From NCBI RefSeq assembly GCF_020782115.1, contig NZ_JAJGMW010000008.1, forward strand, positions 62,001 through 126,000: a DNA stretch of 64,000 nt, written 5' to 3'. Positions within the stretch are counted from its first letter, which is position 1; every line of letters begins with the position of its first letter. The notes beneath the pieces were generated by a model that did no database searches, was not told the DNA's origin, and saw only the letters and a program-made list of their open reading frames with translations. Both the position numbers and the translations under genes were made by a program. Shown one piece after another: positions 1 to 8,513 of the stretch. Source of the DNA: Leeuwenhoekiella parthenopeia. Lineage in GTDB: Bacteria; Bacteroidota; Bacteroidia; Flavobacteriales; Flavobacteriaceae.

Positions 1-1401
1 GCCTACAACAGACTCCATAAGAAGGGTCGTTTTATTACCCAATTAAAAATACGCATTCAGGGTCAGGAGACTGTCGCTGAGATCTATGAGGTAGCACCCA
101 AAACGCACTATAACGGGATCACACACTACGTCATACACCATCCACAAATTGTGGAAGGGAATATTGCCCATATCTATAATGATGATCCTGAAGAGCCCTT
201 TTTTACAGATGCGGTAAAGTATTTTATTTTTAATACAGCAGTTGCTCAGGCGGTAAAGCAAAATATTTTTGATCACGTAGATATCGCCCATCTACATGAC
301 TGGCATACGGCACTATTGGTTTTTCATCGCGCATTTAACCCGGCCTATGAGGTCTTAAAGCAAACGCATTTTGTCTATAGTATTCACAATCTGAGTCTTC
401 AGGGTATTCGTCCGCTTCGCAACAATTATGCTTCGGTTGAAGCTTTTTTTCCTGAAATACCATACGACTATCATAAAGTGAGCGATACCCGTTATCCCGA
501 TTGTATCAATCTTATGGCGGTGGGCATACGACTGTGCGATCAGGTGCATACCGTGAGTCCGTCGTATATGCAGGATATTATGAAGCCCAGTAATAAGCCT
601 GAGTTCATTGGCGGGGAGGGACTTGAACATGATCTGATTGCAGCCCATCAGCAGGGCAGGTTGCACGGTATTCTTAACGGGGTGAATTATGCAAATATGC
701 GGGTCGCTCAAAAAGGTAAGCTGTACACAAACATTTTAAAGCAGATTTACCGATGGATTCAAGAGGAGTCTAAAAAATATAAGGCCGATATTTTAGCCAA
801 TACGGGCGAAAAGGTAGTCGAGTTGTTAGATAATCCGCCTTCGTTTATCGCTTCGAGCGTGGCTCGTATGACCGAGCAAAAGTTTTATTTCTTTAAACGG
901 AATCCTTTAGCCCTGAAAACCATTTTAGAGAAGCTGAAGGCCAATAATGCCATTTTCATTTTGTTAGGTACCGGTGAACCGGAATATGAGGTCCTGATGC
1001 GTGAAATAAGCTATCAGCATTCCAATTTTATTTTTATAAACGGGCAGTCTGAAGATATCATTGATTCCATTTACCTGGAGTCTGATTTATATTTTATGCC
1101 CAGCCTTTTTGAGCCTTGTGGCATAAGCCAAATGCTGGCTATGCGCAATGGCGTGCTTTGCCTGGTGCACCATACCGGTGGTCTCATTGATACCGTTCAG
1201 GACGGTGTAGATGGTTTTGCTTTTAAGGGCGAGAGCATCAACGAGACGATTAACAATATGGTAACTGCATTTGACAGGTGTTTAAGCGTTTTTAATGAAG
1301 ATAAGACCACATGGAAGAAGATGCGCAAGAAAGCCAAAGCAGCCCGTTTTTCCTGGGAAGACTCGCTGAATGAATACTATGCAAAGCTTTATACCTATTA
1401 A
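1..1401 (+). CDS. glgA: Glycogen/starch synthase (GT5), 5' end cut by the window
   Basis: Transfers glucose from a nucleotide sugar (ADP- or UDP-glucose) to a growing alpha-1,4-glucan in the cytoplasm. The frame is open from the first base, so 466 residues are visible and the N-terminal part, including the usual KxGGL substrate loop, lies outside. Seen: HDWHTALLVFHRAF, the glucan-synthase helix motif; NGVNYANMR; and the C-terminal GT-B signature FEPCGISQMLAMRNG followed by HHTGGLIDTV, which carries the nucleotide-sugar binding Glu and the TGGL loop. The linker after NGVNY is rather divergent from E. coli GlgA, as in many Bacteroidota enzymes. A GTG at 151 could be mistaken for a start, but homology runs through it. 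A hairpin terminator follows directly. No other glycogen gene is visible on this side. The family call is firm; the choice between glycogen synthase and a specialised relative is inference. Confidence 0.9.
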   Translation, partial: AYNRLHKKGRFITQLKIRIQGQETVAEIYEVAPKTHYNGITHYVIHHPQIVEGNIAHIYNDDPEEPFFTDAVKYFIFNTAVAQAVKQNIFDHVDIAHLHDWHTALLVFHRAFNPAYEVLKQTHFVYSIHNLSLQGIRPLRNNYASVEAFFPEIPYDYHKVSDTRYPDCINLMAVGIRLCDQVHTVSPSYMQDIMKPSNKPEFIGGEGLEHDLIAAHQQGRLHGILNGVNYANMRVAQKGKLYTNILKQIYRWIQEESKKYKADILANTGEKVVELLDNPPSFIASSVARMTEQKFYFFKRNPLALKTILEKLKANNAIFILLGTGEPEYEVLMREISYQHSNFIFINGQSEDIIDSIYLESDLYFMPSLFEPCGISQMLAMRNGVLCLVHHTGGLIDTVQDGVDGFAFKGESINETINNMVTAFDRCLSVFNEDKTTWKKMRKKAKAARFSWEDSLNEYYAKLYTY

Positions 1402-1409
1402 TAAAACTG

Positions 1410-1440
1410 AAATCCCCAAAGCATCAAACTTCGGGGATTT
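1410..1440 (+). terminator. Rho-independent terminator after glgA
   Basis: Two 12-base arms (1410-1421 and 1429-1440), AAATCCCCAAAG and CTTCGGGGATTT, pair with one mismatch and are followed by a T-rich stretch, nine bases after the glgA stop codon. The remaining spacer up to 1566 shows no gene. Confidence 0.8.
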
Positions 1441-1566
1441 TTAAATTTTAAGTTCACCGTTATTATTCTAGCAGTTCAAAGTCATTTTGTAGGATTACCT
1501 ATACACCCGAAGTTTTGGAGTTTTTGTTTAACAAATGCGTTTTATAGCAAGCATTTAATTTTCAAC

Positions 1567-3585
1567 TTAAACAGGAAGACTAATCGCAACAGTTGAACCC
1601 TTGCCGAGTTGCGAAAGAATGGAAAGCTTAGAGCCAATGAGTTTGCTGCGCTCGCGTAAGGTTTTCATGCCAAGACCGCTCGTGAATGTGTCTGAATTCA
1701 GATCAAAACCGGTGCCCTGATCGTGAATAAAAACCTGAATTTCTTTGGCGTTCCGTTTTATAATAACCTGGGCTACCTGAGTATTTGAATACTTCACCAT
1801 ATTATTAATCGATTCCTGAATCATCCGGTAGAGGTGAAGTGCACGATCCCGATCTACCAGATCGTCAACAAAATTGATGTCGGTTTCAAAACGTATTTTG
1901 GTATTTTTTTCTGTTTCCCGGATCAGGGCATTGACCGCTGCGGTAAAACCATTTAAGTCAAGACTTGCGGGATGCAGACTTTTGGTAATTGCCCTAAGTT
2001 CTTTAATCGAATCATCAGCAAGTTGCTCATCGTCTTCATTATCAGACTGGTCTATAAGCCGGCGTTTCAATAAAACCAGTTTTTGGCCTAGACTATCGTG
2101 TAATTCGCGAGCGAGACGTGAGCGCTCTTCTTCCTGAGCGACCAGTAATTTATGAGAAAACTCCTGTTGTGTTCTCTGCTTTTGTTTTGCTCTTCGTCTT
2201 GAATTCCATAAAAACAAAGCCACGATTAGTATTGCGCTTATGAGTATTCCCAAGGTAATCCTTTGCTTCTGCGCCTTATTTTTGGCGTTTAGTAAGTCGA
2301 TGTCTTTTTGTTGCAGAGCGATTTGCTGTTCTTTTTTTTCGGTTTCGTATTGTGTTTGCAGGTAAGTGAAATTCTGTACTTTCTTGACCGAGCTTATAGA
2401 ATCCCGCATTTGGTAATATTCTAGCAGGTAATCCTGCGATTGCCCCGTACGGCCTAATTTTTTAAGTATTTTAGATAGAGCCTTCTTTGCCCGGTAATTT
2501 TCGTAAAATGCACCAGATTTTATAGCAAGACTTTCAAAAGCCTTCCCGGCTTCCAGCGCTTCAGCAAGATTGTTTACCGCAAAATTATAGGACATTTTTG
2601 CGTATAAAAATTCAATTTCATTGGGTTCTTTCCGGTAATAATCTGGGCCGGACATTAACTTATCAAAGTACTTTTTTGCCAGGTCAAGTGAATCGGTTTC
2701 AGCGTATGCTGTAGTAAATGCGGCAAGAAGAGCCGGCTCAAAAACATCGTTGTATTTAGACTTTTTGGCGTAATAAGCGGCTTTTTTAAGGCTGGCAATA
2801 CGCTGTTTATGAAGGTTTAACAAAGAATAGTCATAAGCCTGGTTGAAATACAGCGGCACCAGACTTCCGTAATTTTGGGTTTTTTCAGCCAAAACCTTAG
2901 AGCGCTTGCGGTAAAGATTTGCTTCATCAAAGAAATCATTCTTGGCAAAAATCACAGCCAAAGAATTTAACGAACCCTGAATGTTGAACGTATCCTTTAC
3001 CTGTTCAAAAATATCCAGGCTTTTTTGGTAATTGGTTACCGCGTCATTAAAGTTGCCCAGCTTTTCGAATAACTGACCCCTGTAGAGGTTTACAAAACCA
3101 TTAAGCCTTTGATTCTCCAATTGCCGTGCAAAATATCCCGCAGAATCATAAAGTTTTAAGGCTTCTCCCGTCTCAGACAGGAAGTAGTAACTGTCTGCTG
3201 CATTAAGCAATAAGCGCGCTTTTGCGTGATTATCTGTGACTTTTGGAAAGACCTTGAATGCATTTTGATAAATTGCTTTACCCTGATCAGGAAGAGATAT
3301 GATACTGTTTTTGAAATAGATACGATCTGCGGCAAGCTCTGTAGCTTTGTTAACCGAATCCAATTCTAAAGCCAGCCGGTAAGCCGCATCAGAAATCGAA
3401 TCATATCCTGCTGAAGCATCGTAGTCCAAAGCACCGCTCAGGCTATCCAAAAGGCGCAGGCGTTCTCCGGGCGGAACTGTTTGGAGTTTTTCACGAAACC
3501 CGATACGTTCCTTTTTTCCAGAATCCTGAGCAAAAAATGCAAGAGGTAAGAACAGGAGAAACAGCGTAAAGGCTTTGAAAACCAT
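1567..3585 (-). CDS. TPR sensor histidine kinase, NarL-type (HisKA_3) class
   Basis: Membrane sensor kinase of 672 residues. An N-terminal signal peptide (hydrophobic to about residue 19, ending FFAQ) leads into a periplasmic region of TPR-like helical repeats (about residues 100-410). A coiled coil, one transmembrane segment (ITLGILISAILIVALFLW, around residue 445) and a cytoplasmic kinase core follow. The phosphoacceptor histidine is in ARELHDSLGQKL, the HisKA_3 signature of the NarX/DesK class; the ATPase domain shows SINNMVKY and GLGMKTLRERS. Kinases of this class phosphorylate LuxR/NarL-type regulators, but no such gene is next to it, so it is an orphan here. It is transcribed towards glgA's terminator and away from the Moco operon. 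Signal and partner are unknown. Confidence 0.9.
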   Translation of the reverse strand: MVFKAFTLFLLFLPLAFFAQDSGKKERIGFREKLQTVPPGERLRLLDSLSGALDYDASAGYDSISDAAYRLALELDSVNKATELAADRIYFKNSIISLPDQGKAIYQNAFKVFPKVTDNHAKARLLLNAADSYYFLSETGEALKLYDSAGYFARQLENQRLNGFVNLYRGQLFEKLGNFNDAVTNYQKSLDIFEQVKDTFNIQGSLNSLAVIFAKNDFFDEANLYRKRSKVLAEKTQNYGSLVPLYFNQAYDYSLLNLHKQRIASLKKAAYYAKKSKYNDVFEPALLAAFTTAYAETDSLDLAKKYFDKLMSGPDYYRKEPNEIEFLYAKMSYNFAVNNLAEALEAGKAFESLAIKSGAFYENYRAKKALSKILKKLGRTGQSQDYLLEYYQMRDSISSVKKVQNFTYLQTQYETEKKEQQIALQQKDIDLLNAKNKAQKQRITLGILISAILIVALFLWNSRRRAKQKQRTQQEFSHKLLVAQEEERSRLARELHDSLGQKLVLLKRRLIDQSDNEDDEQLADDSIKELRAITKSLHPASLDLNGFTAAVNALIRETEKNTKIRFETDINFVDDLVDRDRALHLYRMIQESINNMVKYSNTQVAQVIIKRNAKEIQVFIHDQGTGFDLNSDTFTSGLGMKTLRERSKLIGSKLSILSQLGKGSTVAISLPV

Positions 3586-3677
3586 AAACTTATAATTTAC
3601 ACCAAATATAGCATGTTCCTGATAAGGAGAACGATTTAGTGCTCTTTATAAACCTGTTATTATAGCTAAAATCCTGT

Positions 3678-4685
3678 TTAGCCGCCTATGGCAATCATAC
3701 TGCGGTTGTTGTTGTGCAAGTCGGGATTGGTAAGTTGGTCAAAATCGGTCATTCCGGCGCGTACCGCTTTCTTTTTATTTAGGGCTGCATCGATAAGTGT
3801 TTCCAGGTTTTCGCCTGCGCGAAAGGGTTTCAGCAAATTGGTTTCCTCGTTAGAAAACAGGCAGTTTTTGAGTTTGCCATCTGCGGTGAGCCTGATGCGG
3901 TTGCAGCTGTCACAAAACGGATTGGTAACCGAACTGATGATGCCAAAGCTTCCGCGATAGCCTTCAATCCTGAAGTTTCTGGCCGTAAAATTTTGCTCAT
4001 TGGGAAGTGGTTGCAGGGCTTTGACTCCAAAATGATCGTTTACGCGATTTAAAATTTCGGCCTGACTCACGAGCTTGTTTTTGTTCCAAAGGTTTCCGTC
4101 AAAAGGCATAAACTCGATGAAGCGCACATTGATGTTTCGGTCTTTGGTGAGCGCTACGAAGTCCACGATTTCATCTTCATTAAAATCTTTCATCAACACC
4201 GCGTTCAGTTTTACATCAAAACCTTCATCCAGAAGCTGATTGATGTTGTCAAAAGCCTGCTTATACTCATCACGGCGCGTGATAAACTTAAACTTTTCGG
4301 GATTTAAGCTATCAAGACTCACGTTGATCGCGTTGAGTCCAAAACGTTTAAAATCGTCAATAAACCGGTGGGTAAGGAGCGCGTTTGTGGTTATCGATAA
4401 TTTCACCGGAAGCTTTGCGAGCCTTTCAAGAATAGCAGAGAAATCTTTGCGTACCAAAGGTTCACCGCCCGTCAACCGAATTTTGTCAACCCCGTTAGCG
4501 ACAAAGATTTTTGCAATGGCTTCAATCTCGTCTGCCGTCATCAAATGCGCACGCGGTGTTAGTGCAATCCCATCGTGGGGCATGCAATAGGTGCAGCGCA
4601 GGTTACACTTTTCGGTAAGTGAGATGCGCAGGTAATTGTGCGTGCGGCCGTGGGAATCGGTTAGTATGGGAGTTATTTTAGTCAT
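3678..4685 (-). CDS. moaA: GTP 3',8-cyclase MoaA (radical SAM)
   Basis: Catalyses the first step of molybdenum cofactor synthesis, turning GTP into 3',8-cyclo-GTP. It carries the radical SAM cluster motif CNLRCTYC near the N-terminus, LTGGEPLVRKD for S-adenosylmethionine binding, and the C-terminal cluster motif CDSCNRIRL with a third cysteine in KNCLF. It ends in Gly-Gly, as MoaA needs for activity. I chose the ATG at 4685, which overlaps the moaC-mogA stop as ATGACTAA, a typical translational coupling. Upstream in-frame ATG (4691) and GTG (4703) codons are possible and would add two or six residues. It is the last gene of the Moco operon. Confidence 0.95.
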   Translation of the reverse strand: MTKITPILTDSHGRTHNYLRISLTEKCNLRCTYCMPHDGIALTPRAHLMTADEIEAIAKIFVANGVDKIRLTGGEPLVRKDFSAILERLAKLPVKLSITTNALLTHRFIDDFKRFGLNAINVSLDSLNPEKFKFITRRDEYKQAFDNINQLLDEGFDVKLNAVLMKDFNEDEIVDFVALTKDRNINVRFIEFMPFDGNLWNKNKLVSQAEILNRVNDHFGVKALQPLPNEQNFTARNFRIEGYRGSFGIISSVTNPFCDSCNRIRLTADGKLKNCLFSNEETNLLKPFRAGENLETLIDAALNKKKAVRAGMTDFDQLTNPDLHNNNRSMIAIGG

Positions 4686-5595
4686 TGGCATTGTGCTGGG
4701 CACCTCTTAATATTTTAAAAACATGTAATAAATGCGGAAAAACCGCATCCATAGATTCTTTTGCTCCGTTAGTAGAACCGGGCAGGGCAAGCACCAGGCA
4801 ATTGCCCAGCGTACCGGCAACGCTGCGCGAAAGCATCGCGTAGGGCATACGATCCTGACCGTATTTTCGGATGGCTTCTTCAACGCCGGGAATACGCCGT
4901 TCTAAAATAGGCTCCAACGCTTCGGGCGTAACGTCACGCATACTCAAACCCGTACCACCGGTATAAATAAGCAGGTTTACGGTGTCTGAAAGTTCAAAAG
5001 CCTTGCTGCGTATGGTCTCCAGATCATCGGGGATGATCTCATAACCCTGAATCTGCACGTCGTGTTGTTGCAGCTTTTCAATAATGGCCTTGCCTGCGCG
5101 ATCTTCTTTTTTACCCTCAGAAATCGAATCGGAACACACAATAATATGTGCGCTCAACCGGGCCGGATTCTGGTCTTTAAAGCTGCTTTTTCCGCCTTTT
5201 TTATGAAGCAGTTTTACGGTACTTATTTCAATCTCCTTATCGATAGGTTTTAGCATATCGTACATCGTAAGCGCAATAATCGAAGCGCCGTGCATCGCCT
5301 CAACTTCAACCCCGGTTTTATAAACCGTCTTTACCGTGATCTCAATAAAAACCGAAAGACCTTCGATTTTATAATCAACAGCCGTGTACTCAATGGGAAG
5401 GGGATGGCAATCTGGGATGCTGGTGTGCGTATTTTTTACTGCGAAAAGTCCGGCGGTTTTGGCCATTTCAAATACGTTCCCTTTGGGTACCGTATTCTTC
5501 TGAAGCGCCTCAACCGTTTCGGCTTTGCTAAGCTTTACAATTGCCTGAGCTGTCGCGCTGCGTAAGGTGTTTATTTTATGGGTGATGTCAACCAT
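4678..5595 (-). CDS. Fused MoaC (cPMP synthase) and MogA/MoaB (molybdopterin adenylyltransferase)
   Basis: Bifunctional 305-residue protein. Residues 1 to about 145 are MoaC, which with MoaA makes cyclic pyranopterin monophosphate; seen are VFEMAKTAG, the metal or substrate motif SIPDCHPLP and GVEVEAMHGAS. Residues about 150-305 are the MogA/MoaB fold, which adenylates molybdopterin, with the phosphate-binding stretch IYTGGTGLSMRDVTPEA and the end motif LPGSTNGAKES. The fusion joins an early and a late step of one pathway in one polypeptide. Related bifunctional proteins are known in Bacteroidota, so the fusion is unusual but not new. The gene sits between moaE (204 bases upstream) and moaA (8-base overlap). 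Both active-site motifs look intact. Confidence 0.93.
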   Translation of the reverse strand: MVDITHKINTLRSATAQAIVKLSKAETVEALQKNTVPKGNVFEMAKTAGLFAVKNTHTSIPDCHPLPIEYTAVDYKIEGLSVFIEITVKTVYKTGVEVEAMHGASIIALTMYDMLKPIDKEIEISTVKLLHKKGGKSSFKDQNPARLSAHIIVCSDSISEGKKEDRAGKAIIEKLQQHDVQIQGYEIIPDDLETIRSKAFELSDTVNLLIYTGGTGLSMRDVTPEALEPILERRIPGVEEAIRKYGQDRMPYAMLSRSVAGTLGNCLVLALPGSTNGAKESMDAVFPHLLHVFKILRGAQHNAND

Positions 5596-5799
5596 GTTTT
5601 ATTTTTATTGCTATTATTATTTTTATTGGACACTCCGGAAACTGAGACTTCCTACTTGTAACTGTTAATGGTTAAACGTTAATAGATTAATGAGTTATTT
5701 GAAATCACTTATAACTGACTTTTAATCTTTTACTTTTCACTTCTCACCTGCAACTTGTAATCCGCCAACTGCTTACTGAGACTGCCAACTTAGGCTCAA
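5596..5799. repeat. Gene-free spacer with degenerate short repeats
   Basis: This 204-base gap within the moa operon has no open frame of interest. It is A/T-rich with recurring short words: ACTGAGACT occurs at both ends, with related forms such as TAACTGTTAATGG, TAACTGACTTTTAATC and GCCAACTG between. I read it as decayed simple repeats of the kind common between Bacteroidota genes. No hairpin followed by a T-run was seen that would end transcription. Confidence 0.4.
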
Positions 5800-6228
5800 C
5801 TAAGAATTCACTTTCCACTGATGGCTTTGGTCTTCAAAAATCTCTTTTCCGAAGATGGGTGTGCGTTCTTTAACCTGATTAACGATCCACTCTGTGGCAG
5901 AATACACTTCTTTCCGGCGCTTCGCGGAAACAAAAACGAAAAAGCATACTTCCCCGGTTTTGATCGTGCCCAGGCTGTGGTAAATGTGCATACAGATCAG
6001 GTCAAATTTTTGAAAGGCTTCTTCTCGTATTTCGTGTAATTTTTCGTTAGCTAACTCTTCGTAGCAGGAATACTCAATTGCAGCAACGGATTTTCCTTCA
6101 ATTTCATCTGCCCGTACCTGACCCAAAAAGATATTGTGCGCACCAATGCTGGTTTTGCTTTGATGCTTGGCAATAGAATCTCCTATAAATGCACTGCTGA
6201 TGGGCCCTTCTATAAATACTTTTTTCAT
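5800..6228 (-). CDS. moaE: Molybdopterin synthase large subunit MoaE
   Basis: Catalytic subunit of molybdopterin synthase, which uses the thiocarboxylated MoaD tail to place two sulfurs on cyclic pyranopterin monophosphate. Its 142 residues match the family length. The C-terminal KERTPIFGKEIFED with a following QWK holds the conserved lysines of the active site; HNIFLGQVR near the N-terminus (family form GAxxxFxGxVR) and HSLGTIKTGE are also typical. It lies downstream of the moeB-like gene, separated by a tandem 8-base repeat, in the same direction as the whole Moco block, which also supplies its partner moaD. Confidence 0.95.
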   Translation of the reverse strand: MKKVFIEGPISSAFIGDSIAKHQSKTSIGAHNIFLGQVRADEIEGKSVAAIEYSCYEELANEKLHEIREEAFQKFDLICMHIYHSLGTIKTGEVCFFVFVSAKRRKEVYSATEWIVNQVKERTPIFGKEIFEDQSHQWKVNS

Positions 6229-6243
6229 TTTGTAGCTTTTTTT

Positions 6244-6298
6244 GTTTGATCGTTTGATCGTTTAATCGTTGAACTGTTGATGCGTTTAATCGTTAATC
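6244..6298. repeat. Tandem 8-base repeat between moeB-like gene and moaE
   Basis: Seven consecutive units in one phase: GTTTGATC twice, GTTTAATC, GTTGAACT, GTTGATGC, GTTTAATC and a partial GTTAATC. The last unit runs into the stop codon of the moeB-like gene, which begins at 6293. The array fills most of the 64-base gap between the two genes. Confidence 0.85.
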
Positions 6299-7339
6299 TA
6301 CCTGGGATTTGCGGAGGGCGTTGGCCAATTCCCGCGCTCCTTCCTGTAATGCCTTTACTCCGGTAAAACCCCAATCTCTCATCTGTTCCACCGCTATTTT
6401 CGCCCGTTTTCCACTTTGGCAAAACACATAAAAGGTTTCATCAGGATCCAGTTGCTGTTGTGCGGTTTCGAGTTCGCCTAGCGGAATTTCAATAAGCCTG
6501 GGCATTTGCAATCGCGGTTGTTCATCGGGTTGTCGTACATCAATGAAAATACCCATTTCAAGCAGTTCCGGATTAAAATTCAGGGCTTGAATAGCTTCTT
6601 TTAAATGCTTTTCCTTGTAAAAAGCCTCTGTGATCTGTGGCGTTTCTTTTTTTGTAAACTGAAAGCGTTCCTGAGTTGCATTCAGGCAATTGTAAATCAA
6701 TAATTCACCTGAAAGTACCCTTCCGGTTCCTAAAATAATCTTCATCACTTCCTGCGCCTGAAGCATTCCAATCAGACCGACAGCAGTTCCCAATACTCCG
6801 GCTTCAGCGCAACTGGGCGCTTCAACAGCCTGTGGAAATAAACAGCGATAGGTTGGTCCGTTTTGATAATTAAATACCGAAACCTGACCTTCAAAACGGT
6901 GAATGCTTCCGTAAACCACGGGCTTCTGCGTGAGAACTGCCGCATCGTTGATCAGGTAACGCACGCTTATACGATCTGTAGCATCTACAATAACGTCAAA
7001 ATCAGCAAACAAGGCTAACGCATTTTTTCCGCTTAGAAACTCAGTTGTACCTTCAATTACACAGTCCGGATTTTGCTGTTCTAAACGTTCTTTTGCGATT
7101 TCGGCCTTAAACCTTCCTACATCTTTTGCGGAATACAAAACCTGCCGGTGCAGATTGCTTTCTTCAATACGATCGCCGTCTACAATCCCAAGTGTTCCCA
7201 AACCCGAAGCGGCCAGATAGGGCAGGAGTGCACAACCCAGACCCCCGGCGCCAATAACAAGCACGCGGGATTCAGCCAGTCTTTGCTGCCCGTTTTGCCC
7301 GATTTGGGGTAAAATGATTTGACGTTGATAACGACTCAT
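6293..7339 (-). CDS. moeB: MoaD-activating E1-like enzyme with C-terminal rhodanese domain (MoeB/MoeZ type)
   Basis: Adenylates the C-terminal glycine of MoaD and probably delivers sulfur to it. The ThiF/E1 domain (about residues 1-235) shows RYQRQIILPQIG, the nucleotide loop GAGGLGCALLPYLA, the Arg finger in NLHRQVLY and DATDRISVRYLIND. A rhodanese domain (about 260-348) carries the persulfide-forming cysteine in CQSGKRA. This two-domain layout is that of MoeZ or the eukaryotic MOCS3, so one protein can both activate and sulfurate MoaD. It lies 6 bases after moaD. The paired CxxC zinc motifs of E. coli MoeB are not evident: only single cysteines in YRCLFP and PSCAEAG remain. Confidence 0.93.
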   Translation of the reverse strand: MSRYQRQIILPQIGQNGQQRLAESRVLVIGAGGLGCALLPYLAASGLGTLGIVDGDRIEESNLHRQVLYSAKDVGRFKAEIAKERLEQQNPDCVIEGTTEFLSGKNALALFADFDVIVDATDRISVRYLINDAAVLTQKPVVYGSIHRFEGQVSVFNYQNGPTYRCLFPQAVEAPSCAEAGVLGTAVGLIGMLQAQEVMKIILGTGRVLSGELLIYNCLNATQERFQFTKKETPQITEAFYKEKHLKEAIQALNFNPELLEMGIFIDVRQPDEQPRLQMPRLIEIPLGELETAQQQLDPDETFYVFCQSGKRAKIAVEQMRDWGFTGVKALQEGARELANALRKSQVD

Positions 7340-7345
7340 ACGTAT

Positions 7346-7585
7346 TTATCCACCGGCATAAGGTGGAAGCAGGGCTACCACATCGCCTTCATTTAAATTC
7401 ACATTTTCTTCGGCATCCACCAGCTTTTGATTGATCGCAAGCTGAAACGGGATGTGACTTATGGCATATTGCGCCTGTAAGTGTTCCAGTAATTCCTGAG
7501 TGTTTTGAGCTTTGACGCTGCGGACTTCCTCGTGACTGCCCATCACATCAACCAGCTGGCCAAAGTATTTCAGTGTTACTTCCAT
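7346..7585 (-). CDS. moaD: Molybdopterin synthase small subunit MoaD (ubiquitin-like sulfur carrier)
   Basis: Sulfur carrier of 79 residues with a beta-grasp fold. It ends in YAGG; the terminal Gly-Gly is adenylated and thiocarboxylated and then inserts into MoaE. NEGDVVALLPPYAGG is the family tail signature. I chose the ATG at 7585 (MEVTLKYFGQ), where homology begins; the longer frame to 7633 would run back into mobA. The start then lies one base after the mobA stop and the stop 6 bases before the moeB-like gene, which fits tight coupling of carrier and activating enzyme. Confidence 0.93.
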   Translation of the reverse strand: MEVTLKYFGQLVDVMGSHEEVRSVKAQNTQELLEHLQAQYAISHIPFQLAINQKLVDAEENVNLNEGDVVALLPPYAGG

Positions 7586-7586
7586 A

Positions 7587-8165
7587 TTAAATATTCTTTT
7601 GTATTTCAGCCAAAGCTTCGGGCGTATTAACATTGGTCAGGCTACGCGTATCGGCTATGGCTATTTCTTTATAGGTTTGTGTTTTAATAAAATCAATCAG
7701 TTTTAAATGGTTTTGTTGCAAGGCAAGTTCTAAATCGGGTAAAAGTGCTTTAGCATACACTCCTATTAGCGGATGCCAGTTTTCGTTTGCTGTTGCGAAA
7801 TGAATGTTTGCATCGGGATTTGAAAGCGCGGCGTCTACAAGCCGGGTCAGGGTCTGTGAATTGATCAGCGGAATGTCACAACTCAAAATCAAAACACGTT
7901 CTTCCTGTGTATGGTTCAATGCCGCATGAATGCCTCCCAGCGGACCTTTATCTTTATAAATGTCTGCAACCAACGGCAGTCCAAATTGCTCGTAATTCCG
8001 GTTTTCGCTTACCAAACAAATAGCAGTAGTCGTTTTATTTAACGCATTGACAACGTGCTTGATAAATGGTTCTTCCTGAAGCAAAACTAAAGCCTTGTCG
8101 CGCTTCATTCGGGAGCTTTTTCCTCCACAAAGAATGTATGCCGGTATGGTATAATTTGCGCTCAT
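7587..8165 (-). CDS. mobA: Molybdenum cofactor guanylyltransferase MobA
   Basis: Transfers GMP from GTP to Mo-molybdopterin to give the bis-MGD form used by DMSO reductase family enzymes. The nucleotide motif LCGGKSSRMKRDKAL is near the N-terminus, and KDKGPLGGIHAAL and SCDIPLI, with the metal-binding Asp, follow. Its 192 residues are normal for the family. It supports a bis-MGD client, which fits the YdeP-type oxidoreductase encoded divergently. It sits between the ModE-like gene (6 bases) and moaD (1 base). Confidence 0.93.
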   Translation of the reverse strand: MSANYTIPAYILCGGKSSRMKRDKALVLLQEEPFIKHVVNALNKTTTAICLVSENRNYEQFGLPLVADIYKDKGPLGGIHAALNHTQEERVLILSCDIPLINSQTLTRLVDAALSNPDANIHFATANENWHPLIGVYAKALLPDLELALQQNHLKLIDFIKTQTYKEIAIADTRSLTNVNTPEALAEIQKNI

Positions 8166-8171
8166 AAATGT

Positions 8172-8510
8172 TTACAGACTTTGCTTTAAGGCATTAAATT
8201 GTTCGTTTAAAAATGCCTCACAGGCATTATTCAGCGTTTCAAATTTGATGATCATCTGCCTGCCGTATTCGGTCAAAAACGTGCCGCCACCGTCTTTTCC
8301 GCCGGTATTCGTAATTACCAAAGGGATCTCGGAACAGCTGTTCATCGCATTGATCAGCTTCCAGGCCTTCTTATAAGACATCTGCATGGCTTTGGCTGCA
8401 GCGCTTATCGATTGGGTTTCATCTACTTTTTTAAGCAGCTCGATTCGGCCAAAACCCAAAAAGACTTCGCCTTCCTCTTCAATCCAAATTCTGCTTTTTA
8501 CCTGCTGCAT
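8172..8510 (-). CDS. ModE-type molybdate-responsive DNA-binding protein, short form without molybdate domain
   Basis: A 112-residue winged-helix protein resembling the N-terminal domain of ModE. Seen: GRIELLKKVDETQSIS, AAKAMQMSYKKAWKLI (the recognition helix) and the wing GGKDGGGTFLTEYG. There is no room for the molybdate-binding (MOP/TOBE) domains of E. coli ModE, so if it senses molybdate it must do so in another way. It lies in the Moco operon 3 bases after moeA and probably regulates the operon; a ModE-box-like palindrome at 9698-9721 is a candidate site. Family membership is clear, regulation is inferred. Confidence 0.88.
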   Translation of the reverse strand: MQQVKSRIWIEEEGEVFLGFGRIELLKKVDETQSISAAAKAMQMSYKKAWKLINAMNSCSEIPLVITNTGGKDGGGTFLTEYGRQMIIKFETLNNACEAFLNEQFNALKQSL

Positions 8511-8513
8511 GGT

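Noticed and set aside
1-300. The GTG at 151 as the start of glgA
   Set aside because: The frame is open and protein-like from base 1, so the start is beyond the window.
6244-6298. The octamer array as a CRISPR
   Set aside because: Units are 8 bases, tandem and without spacers; no cas genes nearby.
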